NCBI RefSeq assembly: GCF_002979655.1
Contig: NZ_PCPG01000005.1
Span: 1 to 64,000 of the forward strand
DNA: 64,000 bases
Reading direction: 5' to 3'
Source of the DNA: Microbacterium sp. MYb45
GTDB lineage: Bacteria > Actinomycetota > Actinomycetes > Actinomycetales > Microbacteriaceae
Made by a program: the position numbers and the translations under genes. This document shows, one piece after another, positions 51,697 through 60,182 of this stretch. Positions within the stretch are counted from its first letter, which is position 1. Every line of letters begins with the position of its first letter. The notes under the pieces are model-generated. The model ran no database searches and had not been told where the DNA came from. It was given only the letters and a program-made list of their open reading frames with translations.

Positions 51697-52640
51697 GCCT
51701 CACCACCCGCCTCTCGACCCGTGCCGCGGAGAAGGCGGCGGAGAAGGCCGCCGATCGCGTCGGGGACCGCACGGTCATCTCCGACTCGGAGCGCCGGCGC
51801 CCCGGCATCCGCGTCGGAATGTCGATCACGCACGTGTTCCTCACCGTCGGGCTGGTCGTCGCCGGCCTCGGCCCGATCCTGTGGCTCGCGAAGTCGGCCA
51901 TCACGCCGACGCAGGACACCCTGCAGCAGCCGTTCGCGCTGTGGCCGAACGGCATGGACTGGGAGAACCTGTCGACCGCGTGGAACGACATCCACATCGA
52001 CCAGTACTTCTTCAACACGGTGATCATCGCGCTCGGCGCCTGGTTCGTGCAGCTGTTCATCGCGACCACCGCAGGCTATGCGCTCTCGGTGCTGCAGCCG
52101 AAGTACGCGCCGATCCTGAACGCGCTCGTGCTGGCGACGCTGTTCATCCCCGGCATCGTGCTGCTCGTGCCGCTGTATCTGACGATCGTGCACCCGCCGC
52201 TGCTGGGGGATGTGAGCCTGCTCAACAACTACCTCGCCGTGTGGTTGCCGATGGGGGCGAACGCCTTCAACATCCTGCTGGTCAAGCGGTTCTTCGACAG
52301 CCTGCCGCGTGAGGTGTTCGAGGCGGCGCGCACCGACGGCGCCGGTCCCTTCCGGCTGTTCTGGTCGATCGTGCTGCCGATGTCGAAGCCGATCCTCGGG
52401 GTGGTCTCGGTGTTCGCGATCATCGCCGCGTGGAAGGACTACCTCTGGCCGATGCTCGTGCTGCCGGATCCGTCTGTGCAGCCGCTGTCGGTGCGCCTTC
52501 CCGCTGTGCAGTCGCAGACCGAGCTGGATGTGTTCCTCGCGGCCCTCGCGATCGCGACGCTGATCCCGATCGCGATGTTCCTGATCTTCCAGTCGGTGTT
52601 CCTGCGCTCGGCCGGACTCGGGGGTGCCGTGAAGGGCTAG
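51693..52640 (+). CDS. Sugar ABC transporter permease 2 (MalG type)
   Basis: The product has 315 residues and six membrane helices. The EAA loop reads FEAARTDGAGPFRLFWSIVLP. The N-terminus is charged (AAEKAAEKAADRVGDRT), longer than in typical MalG proteins. The GTG overlapping the first permease stop codon fixes the start. It is the last gene of the alpha-glucoside operon; it converges on the LacI gene with five bases between stop codons. Confidence 0.92.
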   Translation: MSLTTRLSTRAAEKAAEKAADRVGDRTVISDSERRRPGIRVGMSITHVFLTVGLVVAGLGPILWLAKSAITPTQDTLQQPFALWPNGMDWENLSTAWNDIHIDQYFFNTVIIALGAWFVQLFIATTAGYALSVLQPKYAPILNALVLATLFIPGIVLLVPLYLTIVHPPLLGDVSLLNNYLAVWLPMGANAFNILLVKRFFDSLPREVFEAARTDGAGPFRLFWSIVLPMSKPILGVVSVFAIIAAWKDYLWPMLVLPDPSVQPLSVRLPAVQSQTELDVFLAALAIATLIPIAMFLIFQSVFLRSAGLGGAVKG

Positions 52641-52645
52641 TCGGC

Positions 52646-53653
52646 TCAGCCGGTGGTCGAGCGCCGCACGATCAGTTCGGGCGGGAACACGGTCTGCCGG
52701 GGGATGCTCTCGGGGTCGGAGGCCTCTTCGAGCACGATGCGCAGGGCCGTGCGCCCGATCATCCGGCTGGGCTGTCGGATCGATGAGAGCGGCACCGCGG
52801 CGGCGGCGGCGAAGGGGATGTCGTCGAACCCGATCAGCGCGATCTCGTCCGGGACGAGCACCCGTCCCCCGGCGACGAGTGACTGCAGCAGACCGAGCGC
52901 CAGCAGGTCGTTCGCGGCGAACAGGGCGTCGGGCCACTCTCGGCGCGGCCGGGTGAGCAGCTTCGCGCCCGCGGTGGCTCCCTCCTCCACCGTCATGGCC
53001 GAGGTGGGGACGACCTCGAGGTCGACGTGCACCGAGGCGTTCTCGGCGGCGGCGCGCGCACCGGCGAGCCGATCGGTGACCTGGCGCATGTCGAACGGGC
53101 CGCCGACGAAGGCGATGCGTCGTCGCCCCGCCTCGATGAGGTGCTCGACCGCGAGACGTCCGCCCGCGACGCTGTCGACGGAGACCGATGAGAATCCGCT
53201 GTCGGCGCTGAACCTGTCGACGAGCACGGTGGCGATGCCGCTGGCCCGGAATCGGCGGAGCTGCGTCATGACGTCGCCGTACGGGGCGATCAGGAGGCCG
53301 CGCACCTGCTGCTCGCGGAAGAGGTCGAGATACACCTTCTCGCGGGACGGGTCGTCGTCGGTGTTGCCGTAGAGGATCGCGATGCCGTGACTGGAGGCTT
53401 CATCTTCGGCGCCGCGCACCACATCGCTGTAGAACGGGTTCTGCCCGTCGAGGACCACGAAGCCGACCGTCGTGCTGATGCCGGCGCGCAGTTTGCGGGC
53501 GGCGTCGTTGCGCACGTACCCGAGTTCCTCGATGGCCCGGCTCACGCGCGCCACCGAATCGCTGGAGACCTCTTCCGGACGGTTGAGGACGTTCGAGACG
53601 GTCCCGACCGACACCCCGGCGCGGAGGGCGACATCACGGATGCTGACCGGCAC
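52646..53653 (-). CDS. LacI family transcriptional regulator of the rhamnose locus
   Basis: The product has 335 residues. The helix-turn-helix IRDVALRAGVSVGTVSNVLN is at about residues 5-24. The sensor domain has FVVLDGQNPFYSDVVRGAE and FDDIPFAAAAAVPLSSIRQP. It is divergent from the ABC importer operon; a perfect 18-base palindrome lies in between, so it probably represses that operon and itself until rhamnose (or its derivative) is present. A GAGGAGAG ribosome binding site precedes the GTG start. Confidence 0.92.
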   Translation of the reverse strand: MPVSIRDVALRAGVSVGTVSNVLNRPEEVSSDSVARVSRAIEELGYVRNDAARKLRAGISTTVGFVVLDGQNPFYSDVVRGAEDEASSHGIAILYGNTDDDPSREKVYLDLFREQQVRGLLIAPYGDVMTQLRRFRASGIATVLVDRFSADSGFSSVSVDSVAGGRLAVEHLIEAGRRRIAFVGGPFDMRQVTDRLAGARAAAENASVHVDLEVVPTSAMTVEEGATAGAKLLTRPRREWPDALFAANDLLALGLLQSLVAGGRVLVPDEIALIGFDDIPFAAAAAVPLSSIRQPSRMIGRTALRIVLEEASDPESIPRQTVFPPELIVRRSTTG

Positions 53654-53700
53654 GGCTCTCCTCTCGACGTCGGGCGGATCACGGTTCGGGCATCAGGGGT

Positions 53701-53728
53701 TGACCTGCGGCCCGCATCACATACACTA
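53701..53728 (+). promoter_or_regulatory. Promoter of the rhamnose importer operon
   Basis: TTGACC (53701-53706) and TACACT (53723-53728) are separated by 16 bases, a strong sigma-A promoter. Transcription would begin near 53735, just before the palindrome. Confidence 0.65.
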
Positions 53729-53740
53729 GCCTGAAACCCA

Positions 53741-53758
53741 CCTGAATCGATTCAGGTA
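53741..53758. promoter_or_regulatory. Perfect 18-bp palindrome ACCTGAATCGATTCAGGT, LacI operator
   Basis: The palindrome has the central CG step and TGAATCGATTCA core typical of LacI-family sites. It lies just after the predicted transcription start of the importer operon and upstream of the divergent LacI gene, where binding would block elongation or initiation. Confidence 0.75.
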
Positions 53759-53802
53759 GATTCATTCCGCACAATCATCCCCCTCAACGGAGAGGAAAGC
53801 CC

Positions 53803-55332
53803 GTGGTCGATGAAGCACCCGCCCGCAGTGCTCCCCCCACCGCGCTCGAGCTGCACCGTGTCGTGAAGTCCTTCGGGCCCGTCATCGCGCTGCGCTCCGG
53901 AAGCCTCACGCTGCAGTCGCGGTCCATCCACGCCCTCATCGGCGAGAACGGCGCCGGCAAGTCGACGCTCGTGAAGATCATGGCCGGGCTCTACCGGCGT
54001 GACTCGGGCGACTTCCGTCTGCACGGCGAAGACGTCGACTTCACGAGCACCGCCCAGTCGAAGGCCGCGGGCATCGCGGTGATCTACCAGGAGCCGACGC
54101 TCTTCCCCGACCTCTCGGTCACGGAGAACATCTTCATGGGTCGGCAGCCCACGGGTGCTCTCGGCCGCATCGACCGCAAGGCCATGCGCACCGAGGTCGA
54201 TCAGATCTTCCGTCGCCTCGGGGTCGCACTCGATCCCGACCGCATCACCGAGGGCCTCTCGATCGCCGACCAGCAGATCATCGAGATCGCCAAGGCCATC
54301 TCGCTCGACGCCAGTGTGCTGATCATGGATGAGCCCACCGCGGCGCTCAGCGGCGTCGAGGTCGATCGGCTTTTCGCGGTCGCACGGAGCCTGCGTGATG
54401 AGGGTCGCGCGATCCTGTTCATCTCGCACCGCTTCGACGAGGTGTTCGACCTGTGCGACACGGTCACCGTGATGCGCGACGGTGCCTACATCGACACGAC
54501 GCCCATCGCCGAGACCACGGTCGACGACCTCGTGCGGCAGATGGTCGGCCGTGACGTCACCGAGCTCTTCCCGAAGCAGGCGGCCGAGATCGGCGACCCG
54601 CTCCTCGAGGTGCGCGGACTCACCAGCCCCGGTGTCTTCCACGACATCTCCTTCACCGTCCGCGCGGGCGAGATCGTCGCACTCGCCGGACTCGTCGGCG
54701 CCGGCCGCAGTGAGGTCGCCCGCGCCGTGTTCGGCGTGGACGGCTACCGCGAGGGCGAAGTGCGGATGCTCGGCGCCGGTGTGCCGCGCCGAAACCCCAC
54801 CGCCGCCATGCGCCACGGCCTCGCCCTCGTGCCGGAGGACCGGCGCAAGCAGGGCCTCGTGATCGATGCGAGCGTCGGCGGCAACATCACCCTCGCCATC
54901 CGTCGCACCCTCGCCAAGTGGGGCCTGATCACCACCGGCATGGAGAACCGTGCGGCGAAGGTCTGGGCCTCCCGCCTCGAGGTCAAGACGCACGCGCTCG
55001 ACACGGTGTCTTCGACGCTCTCCGGCGGCAACCAGCAGAAGGTCGTCCTGGCCAAGTGGCTTGCCACCGACCCCCGGGTGCTCATCATCGACGAGCCGAC
55101 CCGAGGTATCGACGTCGGCACCAAGTCCGAGGTGCACCGGCTGCTCTCGCAGCTGGCGGGCGAGGGGATGGGGATCCTGATGATCTCGTCCGAGCTCCCC
55201 GAGGTGCTCGGAATGGCCGACCGCGTGCTCGTCATGCGTGAGGGTCGGATCACCGCCGAGCTCGACCGTGAGGACGCCACCAGCGAGAACGTCATGTTCG
55301 CCGCCACGCACGCATCGGAGCAGCACGCATGA
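53803..55332 (+). CDS. Sugar ABC transporter ATP-binding protein, rhamnose/ribose type
   Basis: The product has 509 residues with two ATPase domains. The first has Walker A GENGAGKST at 47-55 and LSIADQQIIEIAKAI with LIMDEPTAALS. The second has a degenerate Walker A (GLVGAGRSEVARAV), the signature LSGGNQQKVVLAKWL and LIIDEPTRGIDVG. This two-domain plan is that of RbsA/RhaT-type pentose and deoxyhexose importers. GTG start with GGAGAGGAAAG upstream. The stop overlaps the next permease gene by four bases. Confidence 0.93.
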   Translation: MVDEAPARSAPPTALELHRVVKSFGPVIALRSGSLTLQSRSIHALIGENGAGKSTLVKIMAGLYRRDSGDFRLHGEDVDFTSTAQSKAAGIAVIYQEPTLFPDLSVTENIFMGRQPTGALGRIDRKAMRTEVDQIFRRLGVALDPDRITEGLSIADQQIIEIAKAISLDASVLIMDEPTAALSGVEVDRLFAVARSLRDEGRAILFISHRFDEVFDLCDTVTVMRDGAYIDTTPIAETTVDDLVRQMVGRDVTELFPKQAAEIGDPLLEVRGLTSPGVFHDISFTVRAGEIVALAGLVGAGRSEVARAVFGVDGYREGEVRMLGAGVPRRNPTAAMRHGLALVPEDRRKQGLVIDASVGGNITLAIRRTLAKWGLITTGMENRAAKVWASRLEVKTHALDTVSSTLSGGNQQKVVLAKWLATDPRVLIIDEPTRGIDVGTKSEVHRLLSQLAGEGMGILMISSELPEVLGMADRVLVMREGRITAELDREDATSENVMFAATHASEQHA

Positions 55333-56357
55333 GCACCACGGCACTGGCGGCACCGGCACCCGCGTTCGCGAAGAAGCCCGGCGGCATCGGACGCGCGCGC
55401 GAACTCGGCATCTTCGCCGCCCTCGTCCTGGTGGTCGTCGCGGCCACCGTGAAGAACCCGAACTTCCTGTTCAGCGCCGACGGGTGGCGCGACCTGCTGC
55501 TGACCCCGTCGATCCTCGTGCTCGTGGCCGTCGGCCAGGCGATCGTCATCATCACCCGTAACGTCGACCTCTCGGTCGGCTCGGTCATGGGGCTCACCGC
55601 GTTCCTGACGGGGCGGCTGTTCATCGACGTCCCCGGTATCCCGATCCCGATCGTGGTGATCGCCGCCGTGATCTTCGGCGCTCTCCTGGGGTTGGTGAAC
55701 GGCGCGCTGGTGGCCTTCGCCAAGGTGCCGGCGATGGTGATCACGCTGGGCACGCTGTATGCCTACCGCGGCATCAACGTGCTCTGGACCGGCAGTGACC
55801 AGGTGCACCCGTCCGACTTGCCGAAGGACTTCCTGCGCCTGGGAACCCAGCAGATCCTCACGATCCCGGTGCTCTCCATCGTCGCGATCATCGTGCTGGC
55901 GCTCGCCGCCTGGTACATGCGCAACACCCGCGGTGGCCGCGAGTACTACGCGATCGGATCCGACCCGGGAGCCGCCGAGCTCTACGGCCTCAAGACCACC
56001 CGCCGGGTGCTCAGCGCGTTCGTGCTCTCCGGCGCTCTGGCAGGCCTCGCCGGTGTGTTCTACGTGACGCGGTACGGGTCCGTGAGCTCGCAGGTCGGCT
56101 CGGGCTGGGAGCTGGATGCCGTGGGCGCGGCCGTCATCGGCGGCATCGCGATCACCGGCGGCGTCGGCTCCGTGTGGGGTGCGGCCATCGGCGCGATGCT
56201 GCTGATGACCATCAACCGGGCCCTGCCCATCCTCGGCATCCCGGACTTCTGGCAGCGCGCCGTGGTCGGTGTGCTCATCATCGGCGCGATCGTGCTCGAC
56301 CGGCTGCTCGCCGTACGACAGAGACGGCAGCTCATCGAGGCAAGGGACGAATCATGA
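55329..56357 (+). CDS. Sugar ABC transporter permease 1, rhamnose type
   Basis: The product has 342 residues and eight to ten hydrophobic segments, in the RbsC family. VIITRNVDLSVGSVMGLTAF, LVNGALVAFAKVPAMVITLG and YAIGSDPGAAELYGLKTTR are family blocks. It pairs with the next permease to form the channel. The ATGA overlap fixes the start, and the stop overlaps the next gene by four bases. Confidence 0.92.
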   Translation: MSTTALAAPAPAFAKKPGGIGRARELGIFAALVLVVVAATVKNPNFLFSADGWRDLLLTPSILVLVAVGQAIVIITRNVDLSVGSVMGLTAFLTGRLFIDVPGIPIPIVVIAAVIFGALLGLVNGALVAFAKVPAMVITLGTLYAYRGINVLWTGSDQVHPSDLPKDFLRLGTQQILTIPVLSIVAIIVLALAAWYMRNTRGGREYYAIGSDPGAAELYGLKTTRRVLSAFVLSGALAGLAGVFYVTRYGSVSSQVGSGWELDAVGAAVIGGIAITGGVGSVWGAAIGAMLLMTINRALPILGIPDFWQRAVVGVLIIGAIVLDRLLAVRQRRQLIEARDES

Positions 56358-57403
56358 CCACGACCACCACCTCCGGGGTCCGAGTGATCCGGGACTACGA
56401 CCAGCCGCTGTGGCGGCGCATCCTCATCAACCGCGAGTTCGCGATCATCGGCCTGCTCGTGCTGGTCGTGATCGTGTCCGCCGTGTCGATCCGCGGGTTC
56501 GCGCAGCCCATCACCGTCAACTACCTGCTGCTCGACGTCGCCCCGATCCTGCTGATCGCCCTGCCGATGACCCTCGTCATGATCACCGGCGAGATCGACC
56601 TCTCGGTCGGTTCGATGGTGGGTCTCGCGAGCGTCGTCACGGGGGTGCTCACCGAGTCGGGTGCGCCGTTCGAGGTCGCCGCCCTGGCCGCCCTCGCGGT
56701 CGGTGTCATCGGCGGAGCGTTCAACGGCTTCCTCGTCACGGTCGTCGGGCTGCCGTCACTCGCCGTCACGATCGGAACGCTGGCGCTGTTCCGCGGACTC
56801 GCGGTCGGCCTGCTCGGGACCACTGCGGTGACCGATTTCCCGGAGATGTGGACGGCACTGGCGAAGGCGAAGATCGCCGGCACCACCATCCCCTACATCG
56901 TGATCCCGTTCCTGATCCTGCTCGCGATCTTCGTCGTGGTGCTGCATTTCACCCCGTTCGGTCGCGGCATCTACGCGATCGGGCTCTCGAAAGACGCCGC
57001 CCGGTTCTCGGGCGTGAACGTCGAGCGGACGAAGTTCATCCTCTTCATGCTGTCGGGGGTGGTCGCCGCGTTCGCCGGCATCTTCTACACGCTCCGCTTC
57101 GGCAGTGCCCGCGGCGACAACGCCACCGGGCTCGAGCTCCAGGTCATCGCGGCCGTGGTCCTCGGCGGGGTGTCGGTGTTCGGCGGGCGCGGGCACCTGC
57201 ACGGCGTCGTCGCCGCCGTGCTCCTGATCGGGGTGCTCGGCAGCGGGCTCCGTCTCGCCGGCGTCACCTCTGACGTCATCAACATCATCACCGGTGGCCT
57301 GCTGATCTTCTCGGTCGTCGCAGCCAGCATCCTCGCCTGGGCGCAGCGCGTCCGTGCCAAGGCCGGGCCACCGCTCCGCGTCGCAGCCTCTCCCGCACCA
57401 TGA
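56354..57403 (+). CDS. Sugar ABC transporter permease 2, rhamnose type
   Basis: The product has 349 residues with the RbsC-family blocks MITGEIDLSVGSMVGLASVV, FNGFLVTVVGLPSLAVTIG and YAIGLSKDAARFSGVNVER. The frame is open further upstream, but the ATG overlapping the previous stop codon by four bases is the true start. Two different permeases with one double ATPase and one binding protein is the arrangement of the rhamnose transporter RhaSTPQ. Confidence 0.92.
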   Translation: MTTTTTSGVRVIRDYDQPLWRRILINREFAIIGLLVLVVIVSAVSIRGFAQPITVNYLLLDVAPILLIALPMTLVMITGEIDLSVGSMVGLASVVTGVLTESGAPFEVAALAALAVGVIGGAFNGFLVTVVGLPSLAVTIGTLALFRGLAVGLLGTTAVTDFPEMWTALAKAKIAGTTIPYIVIPFLILLAIFVVVLHFTPFGRGIYAIGLSKDAARFSGVNVERTKFILFMLSGVVAAFAGIFYTLRFGSARGDNATGLELQVIAAVVLGGVSVFGGRGHLHGVVAAVLLIGVLGSGLRLAGVTSDVINIITGGLLIFSVVAASILAWAQRVRAKAGPPLRVAASPAP

Positions 57404-57458
57404 GGCAGCCTCTCGCCGTCGGCATCCGCCCGCGGTGATCATCACGAAAGGAAGAACA

Positions 57459-58502
57459 ATGACGTTTGCACGCAAGAGGGTCTCGGCGTTCGCCGCCGTG
57501 GCCGTCGCCGCAGCGCTCGTGCTGACCGGCTGCGCCGACACCGGCAGCGGGTCGGGCGACGCAGGCTCCGGCGAGGGCGGCGGATCCGACAACCTGTCGA
57601 TCACGTTCCTGCCCAAGAACCTCGGCAACCCGTACTTCGACACCTCCAGCGAGGGCGGCAAGAAGGCCGTCGAGGAGTTCGGCGGCACGTTCGCCGAGGT
57701 CGGACCGGCCGAGGCCACTCCCGACGCCCAGGTGAGCTACATCAACACCGCCACGCAGCAGGCGGTCGGCGCGCTCGTCGTCTCGGCGAACGACCCGAAG
57801 GCCATCTGCGACGCACTCAACGAGGCGCGGGACGCCGGTGTGAAGGTCGTCACCTTCGACTCCGACACCAACCCCGAGTGCCGCGACCTGTTCATCAACC
57901 AGGCCGACTCCGAGGGAATCGCCAAGGTGCAGATCGATCAGATCGCCGAGCAGATCGGCGGAGCGGGCGAGATCGCCGTGCTGTCGGCATCGGCCAACGC
58001 CACGAACCAGAACGCCTGGATCGAACTGATGAAGGAGTACGTCGCGAGCGACTACCCCGACATCACGATCGTCGAGACCGTCTACGGCGACGACGAAGAC
58101 CAGACCTCGTTCGACAAGACGGCGGCCCTGCTGCAGAGCCACCCCGAGCTGAAGGGCATCGTCTCGCCGACCACGGTCGGTATCGCGGCAGCGGCGCGCT
58201 ACCTCTCCACGTCGGACTACAAGGGCAAGGTCGCGCTGACCGGACTCGGCACGCCGAACCAGATGCGTGAATACGTGGAGGACGGCACCGTCACCTCGTT
58301 CGCGCTGTGGAACCCGGCCGACCTCGGCTACCTCTCGGCCTTCGCCGCCAAGGCGCTCGTCGAGGGCGACATCACCGGCAAGGAGGGCGACACCTTCGAG
58401 GCGGGTGACCTCGGCGATTACGAGGTCGGCGCCGACGGCGTGGTCCTGCTGGGAGACCCGTTCGTGTTCAACGCGGACAACATCGGCGACTTCGACTTCT
58501 GA
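57459..58502 (+). CDS. rhaS: Rhamnose ABC transporter substrate-binding lipoprotein
   Basis: The product has 347 residues. The signal ends in the lipobox LTGC (Cys24), then a Ser/Gly linker. The fold is that of ribose-type binding proteins: ITFLPKNLGNPYFDTSSEGG, GALVVSANDPKAICDALNEA, VVTFDSDTNPECRDLFINQA and TSFALWNPADLGYLSAFAAK. The name follows from the two catabolic genes downstream on the other strand, not from ligand residues. A GAAAGGAAGAAC ribosome binding site precedes the ATG. It is the last gene of the operon, before a UUCG hairpin. Confidence 0.85.
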   Translation: MTFARKRVSAFAAVAVAAALVLTGCADTGSGSGDAGSGEGGGSDNLSITFLPKNLGNPYFDTSSEGGKKAVEEFGGTFAEVGPAEATPDAQVSYINTATQQAVGALVVSANDPKAICDALNEARDAGVKVVTFDSDTNPECRDLFINQADSEGIAKVQIDQIAEQIGGAGEIAVLSASANATNQNAWIELMKEYVASDYPDITIVETVYGDDEDQTSFDKTAALLQSHPELKGIVSPTTVGIAAAARYLSTSDYKGKVALTGLGTPNQMREYVEDGTVTSFALWNPADLGYLSAFAAKALVEGDITGKEGDTFEAGDLGDYEVGADGVVLLGDPFVFNADNIGDFDF

Positions 58503-58509
58503 GTCGCCT

Positions 58510-58551
58510 CGCGAGAGGGCGTCGGGGCTTCGGCTCCGGCGCCCTCTCGCG
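58510..58551 (+). terminator. Long hairpin with UUCG tetraloop after rhaS
   Basis: Twelve-base outer arms (58510-58521 and 58540-58551) and a six-pair inner stem (58523-58528 with 58533-58538) close on a TTCG loop. No T tract follows, so it may end transcription weakly or stabilise the mRNA end. The gap to rhaB, about 130 bases, holds nothing else recognised. Confidence 0.55.
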
Positions 58552-58678
58552 TACGCCTCGGGGTCTCTGCGCGCACGCCTCGGCGTGGGGCGGATGCCTG
58601 TCCCGCGATCGTCCGCCCGACGCGAGAACTCCGCCTGAGGCGTGGACCCCGCGACGCGCGAGCGCGGGTCGGCGCGGA

Positions 58679-60076
58679 TCAGCGCGGGTCGAAGCGCGTC
58701 GGAGCGTGAGTCGCGGCGACCACGGCGCGCAGCTCCTCGAGTGTCGCCGGTGCGGCGCCGAGGGCTCGGGCCTGGACGAGCACGTTGCCGAGAGCCGTCG
58801 CCTCGACCGGACCCGCGAGCACGGGCAACCCCGTGCGGTCGGCCGTGGCCTGGCACAGGAGCCGGTTGAGCGATCCGCCGCCCACGAGATGGATGCTGTC
58901 GAGCTCGCGGCCGGAGAGATCCGCGGCCGTTTGCACGGCGTCCGCGAAGGCCGCGGCGATCGACTCCACGATCGAACGGGCGAATGCCGGTCGGGAGCTC
59001 GGGGCGCGGTCGCCGAGGAGCGCCGCGATCCGTCCCGGCATGTCGCCGGGTGCGCTCAACGACGAGTCGTTCGCATCGAACACGGGCACGTCGCCGGTGA
59101 CCTCGGATGCCGCAGCGAGCAGCTCGGGCAGATCGATGCGGGCACCGTCTTCGGCCTCCCAGGCGCGCACGGTCTCGCTGAGGAGCCAGAGCCCCGTGAC
59201 GTTGTGCAGGAACCGATAGCGACCATCCACGCCGAGTTCGTGGGTGAAGTTCGCGGTGCGAGCGGCATCCGTCAGCACCGGGTGCGCGAGTTCCACGCCG
59301 ACCAGGCCCCACGTTCCGCAGGAGATGTACGCGGAGTGCGGTGTTGACAGGGGAGCGGCGACGACGGCCGATGCGGTGTCGTGCGAGCCGACCGCGATCA
59401 CGGGCAGGTCGATGCCGATGGTCGCCACGAGCTCGGGCCGAAGGCGGCCGATGGTCGTGCCGGGATCGACGAGCGGCGGCAGGATGCGGGACGGGATGCC
59501 GAGGCGATCGGCCAGCTCGTCGTCCCAGTCGCCGGATTCGACGCCCAGTAGCCCGGTGGTCGAGGCGTTCGTGCGCTCGGCCACCGCGACACCGGTGAGC
59601 AGGAAGGCGATGAGGTCGGGGATCAGGAGCGCAGTATCGGCCTCGGCGAGGCGTTCGTCGACGCGGTACTGGTACAGCGTGTTGAACGGCAGGAACTGCA
59701 GGCCGTTGCGCTGATACAGCTCGGCGAACGGCGCGATCGCGTGCACTTCGTCGACGCCACGCGCAGAGCGCTCATCGCGGTAGTGGAACGGCTCTGCGAG
59801 CAGCTCGCCGTCTTTCAGCAGACCGTAGTCGACGGCCCACGAGTCGATGCCGATGCTCTCGATGCGCGGTTCGCGGCGGACAGCTTCGGCGAGTCCTGAC
59901 ACGACGTGCTCGTACAGGGCGCCGAAGTCCCAGTGGAGTCCGTCTGCGCGCTCGACCGGTCCGTTCGGGAACCGCGACACGAGCTCGAGGTCGAGCTGTC
60001 CGTCGCCGATGCGCCCGATCATCACGCGCCCGCTGGTCGCGCCGAGGTCGACCGCCGCGACCGCGCGGACGCTCAT
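58679..60076 (-). CDS. rhaB: Rhamnulokinase
   Basis: The product has 465 residues, an FGGY-family kinase. It phosphorylates L-rhamnulose to L-rhamnulose 1-phosphate with ATP. AAVDLGATSGRVMIGR at the N-terminus is the phosphate-binding loop of the ASKHA fold. DSWAVDYGLLKDGELL, GSHDTASAVVAAP and the late HLVGGGSLNRLLCQATAD are typical of RhaB. The ATG at 60076 has GGAGAAC upstream; a longer in-frame extension would run into the next gene and is rejected. It lies 106 bases downstream of the aldolase/dehydrogenase gene on the same strand. Confidence 0.93.
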   Translation of the reverse strand: MSVRAVAAVDLGATSGRVMIGRIGDGQLDLELVSRFPNGPVERADGLHWDFGALYEHVVSGLAEAVRREPRIESIGIDSWAVDYGLLKDGELLAEPFHYRDERSARGVDEVHAIAPFAELYQRNGLQFLPFNTLYQYRVDERLAEADTALLIPDLIAFLLTGVAVAERTNASTTGLLGVESGDWDDELADRLGIPSRILPPLVDPGTTIGRLRPELVATIGIDLPVIAVGSHDTASAVVAAPLSTPHSAYISCGTWGLVGVELAHPVLTDAARTANFTHELGVDGRYRFLHNVTGLWLLSETVRAWEAEDGARIDLPELLAAASEVTGDVPVFDANDSSLSAPGDMPGRIAALLGDRAPSSRPAFARSIVESIAAAFADAVQTAADLSGRELDSIHLVGGGSLNRLLCQATADRTGLPVLAGPVEATALGNVLVQARALGAAPATLEELRAVVAATHAPTRFDPR

Positions 60077-60182
60077 CGGGGTTCTCCGTTCGTCGAGTGC
60101 ACGGCATCCGCCCGAGTGCACGGCTGGGAGACGTGAACAGGTCGTGCCTTCGGCGCGAAGCCGCGCACTCGACGGGCGGGAG

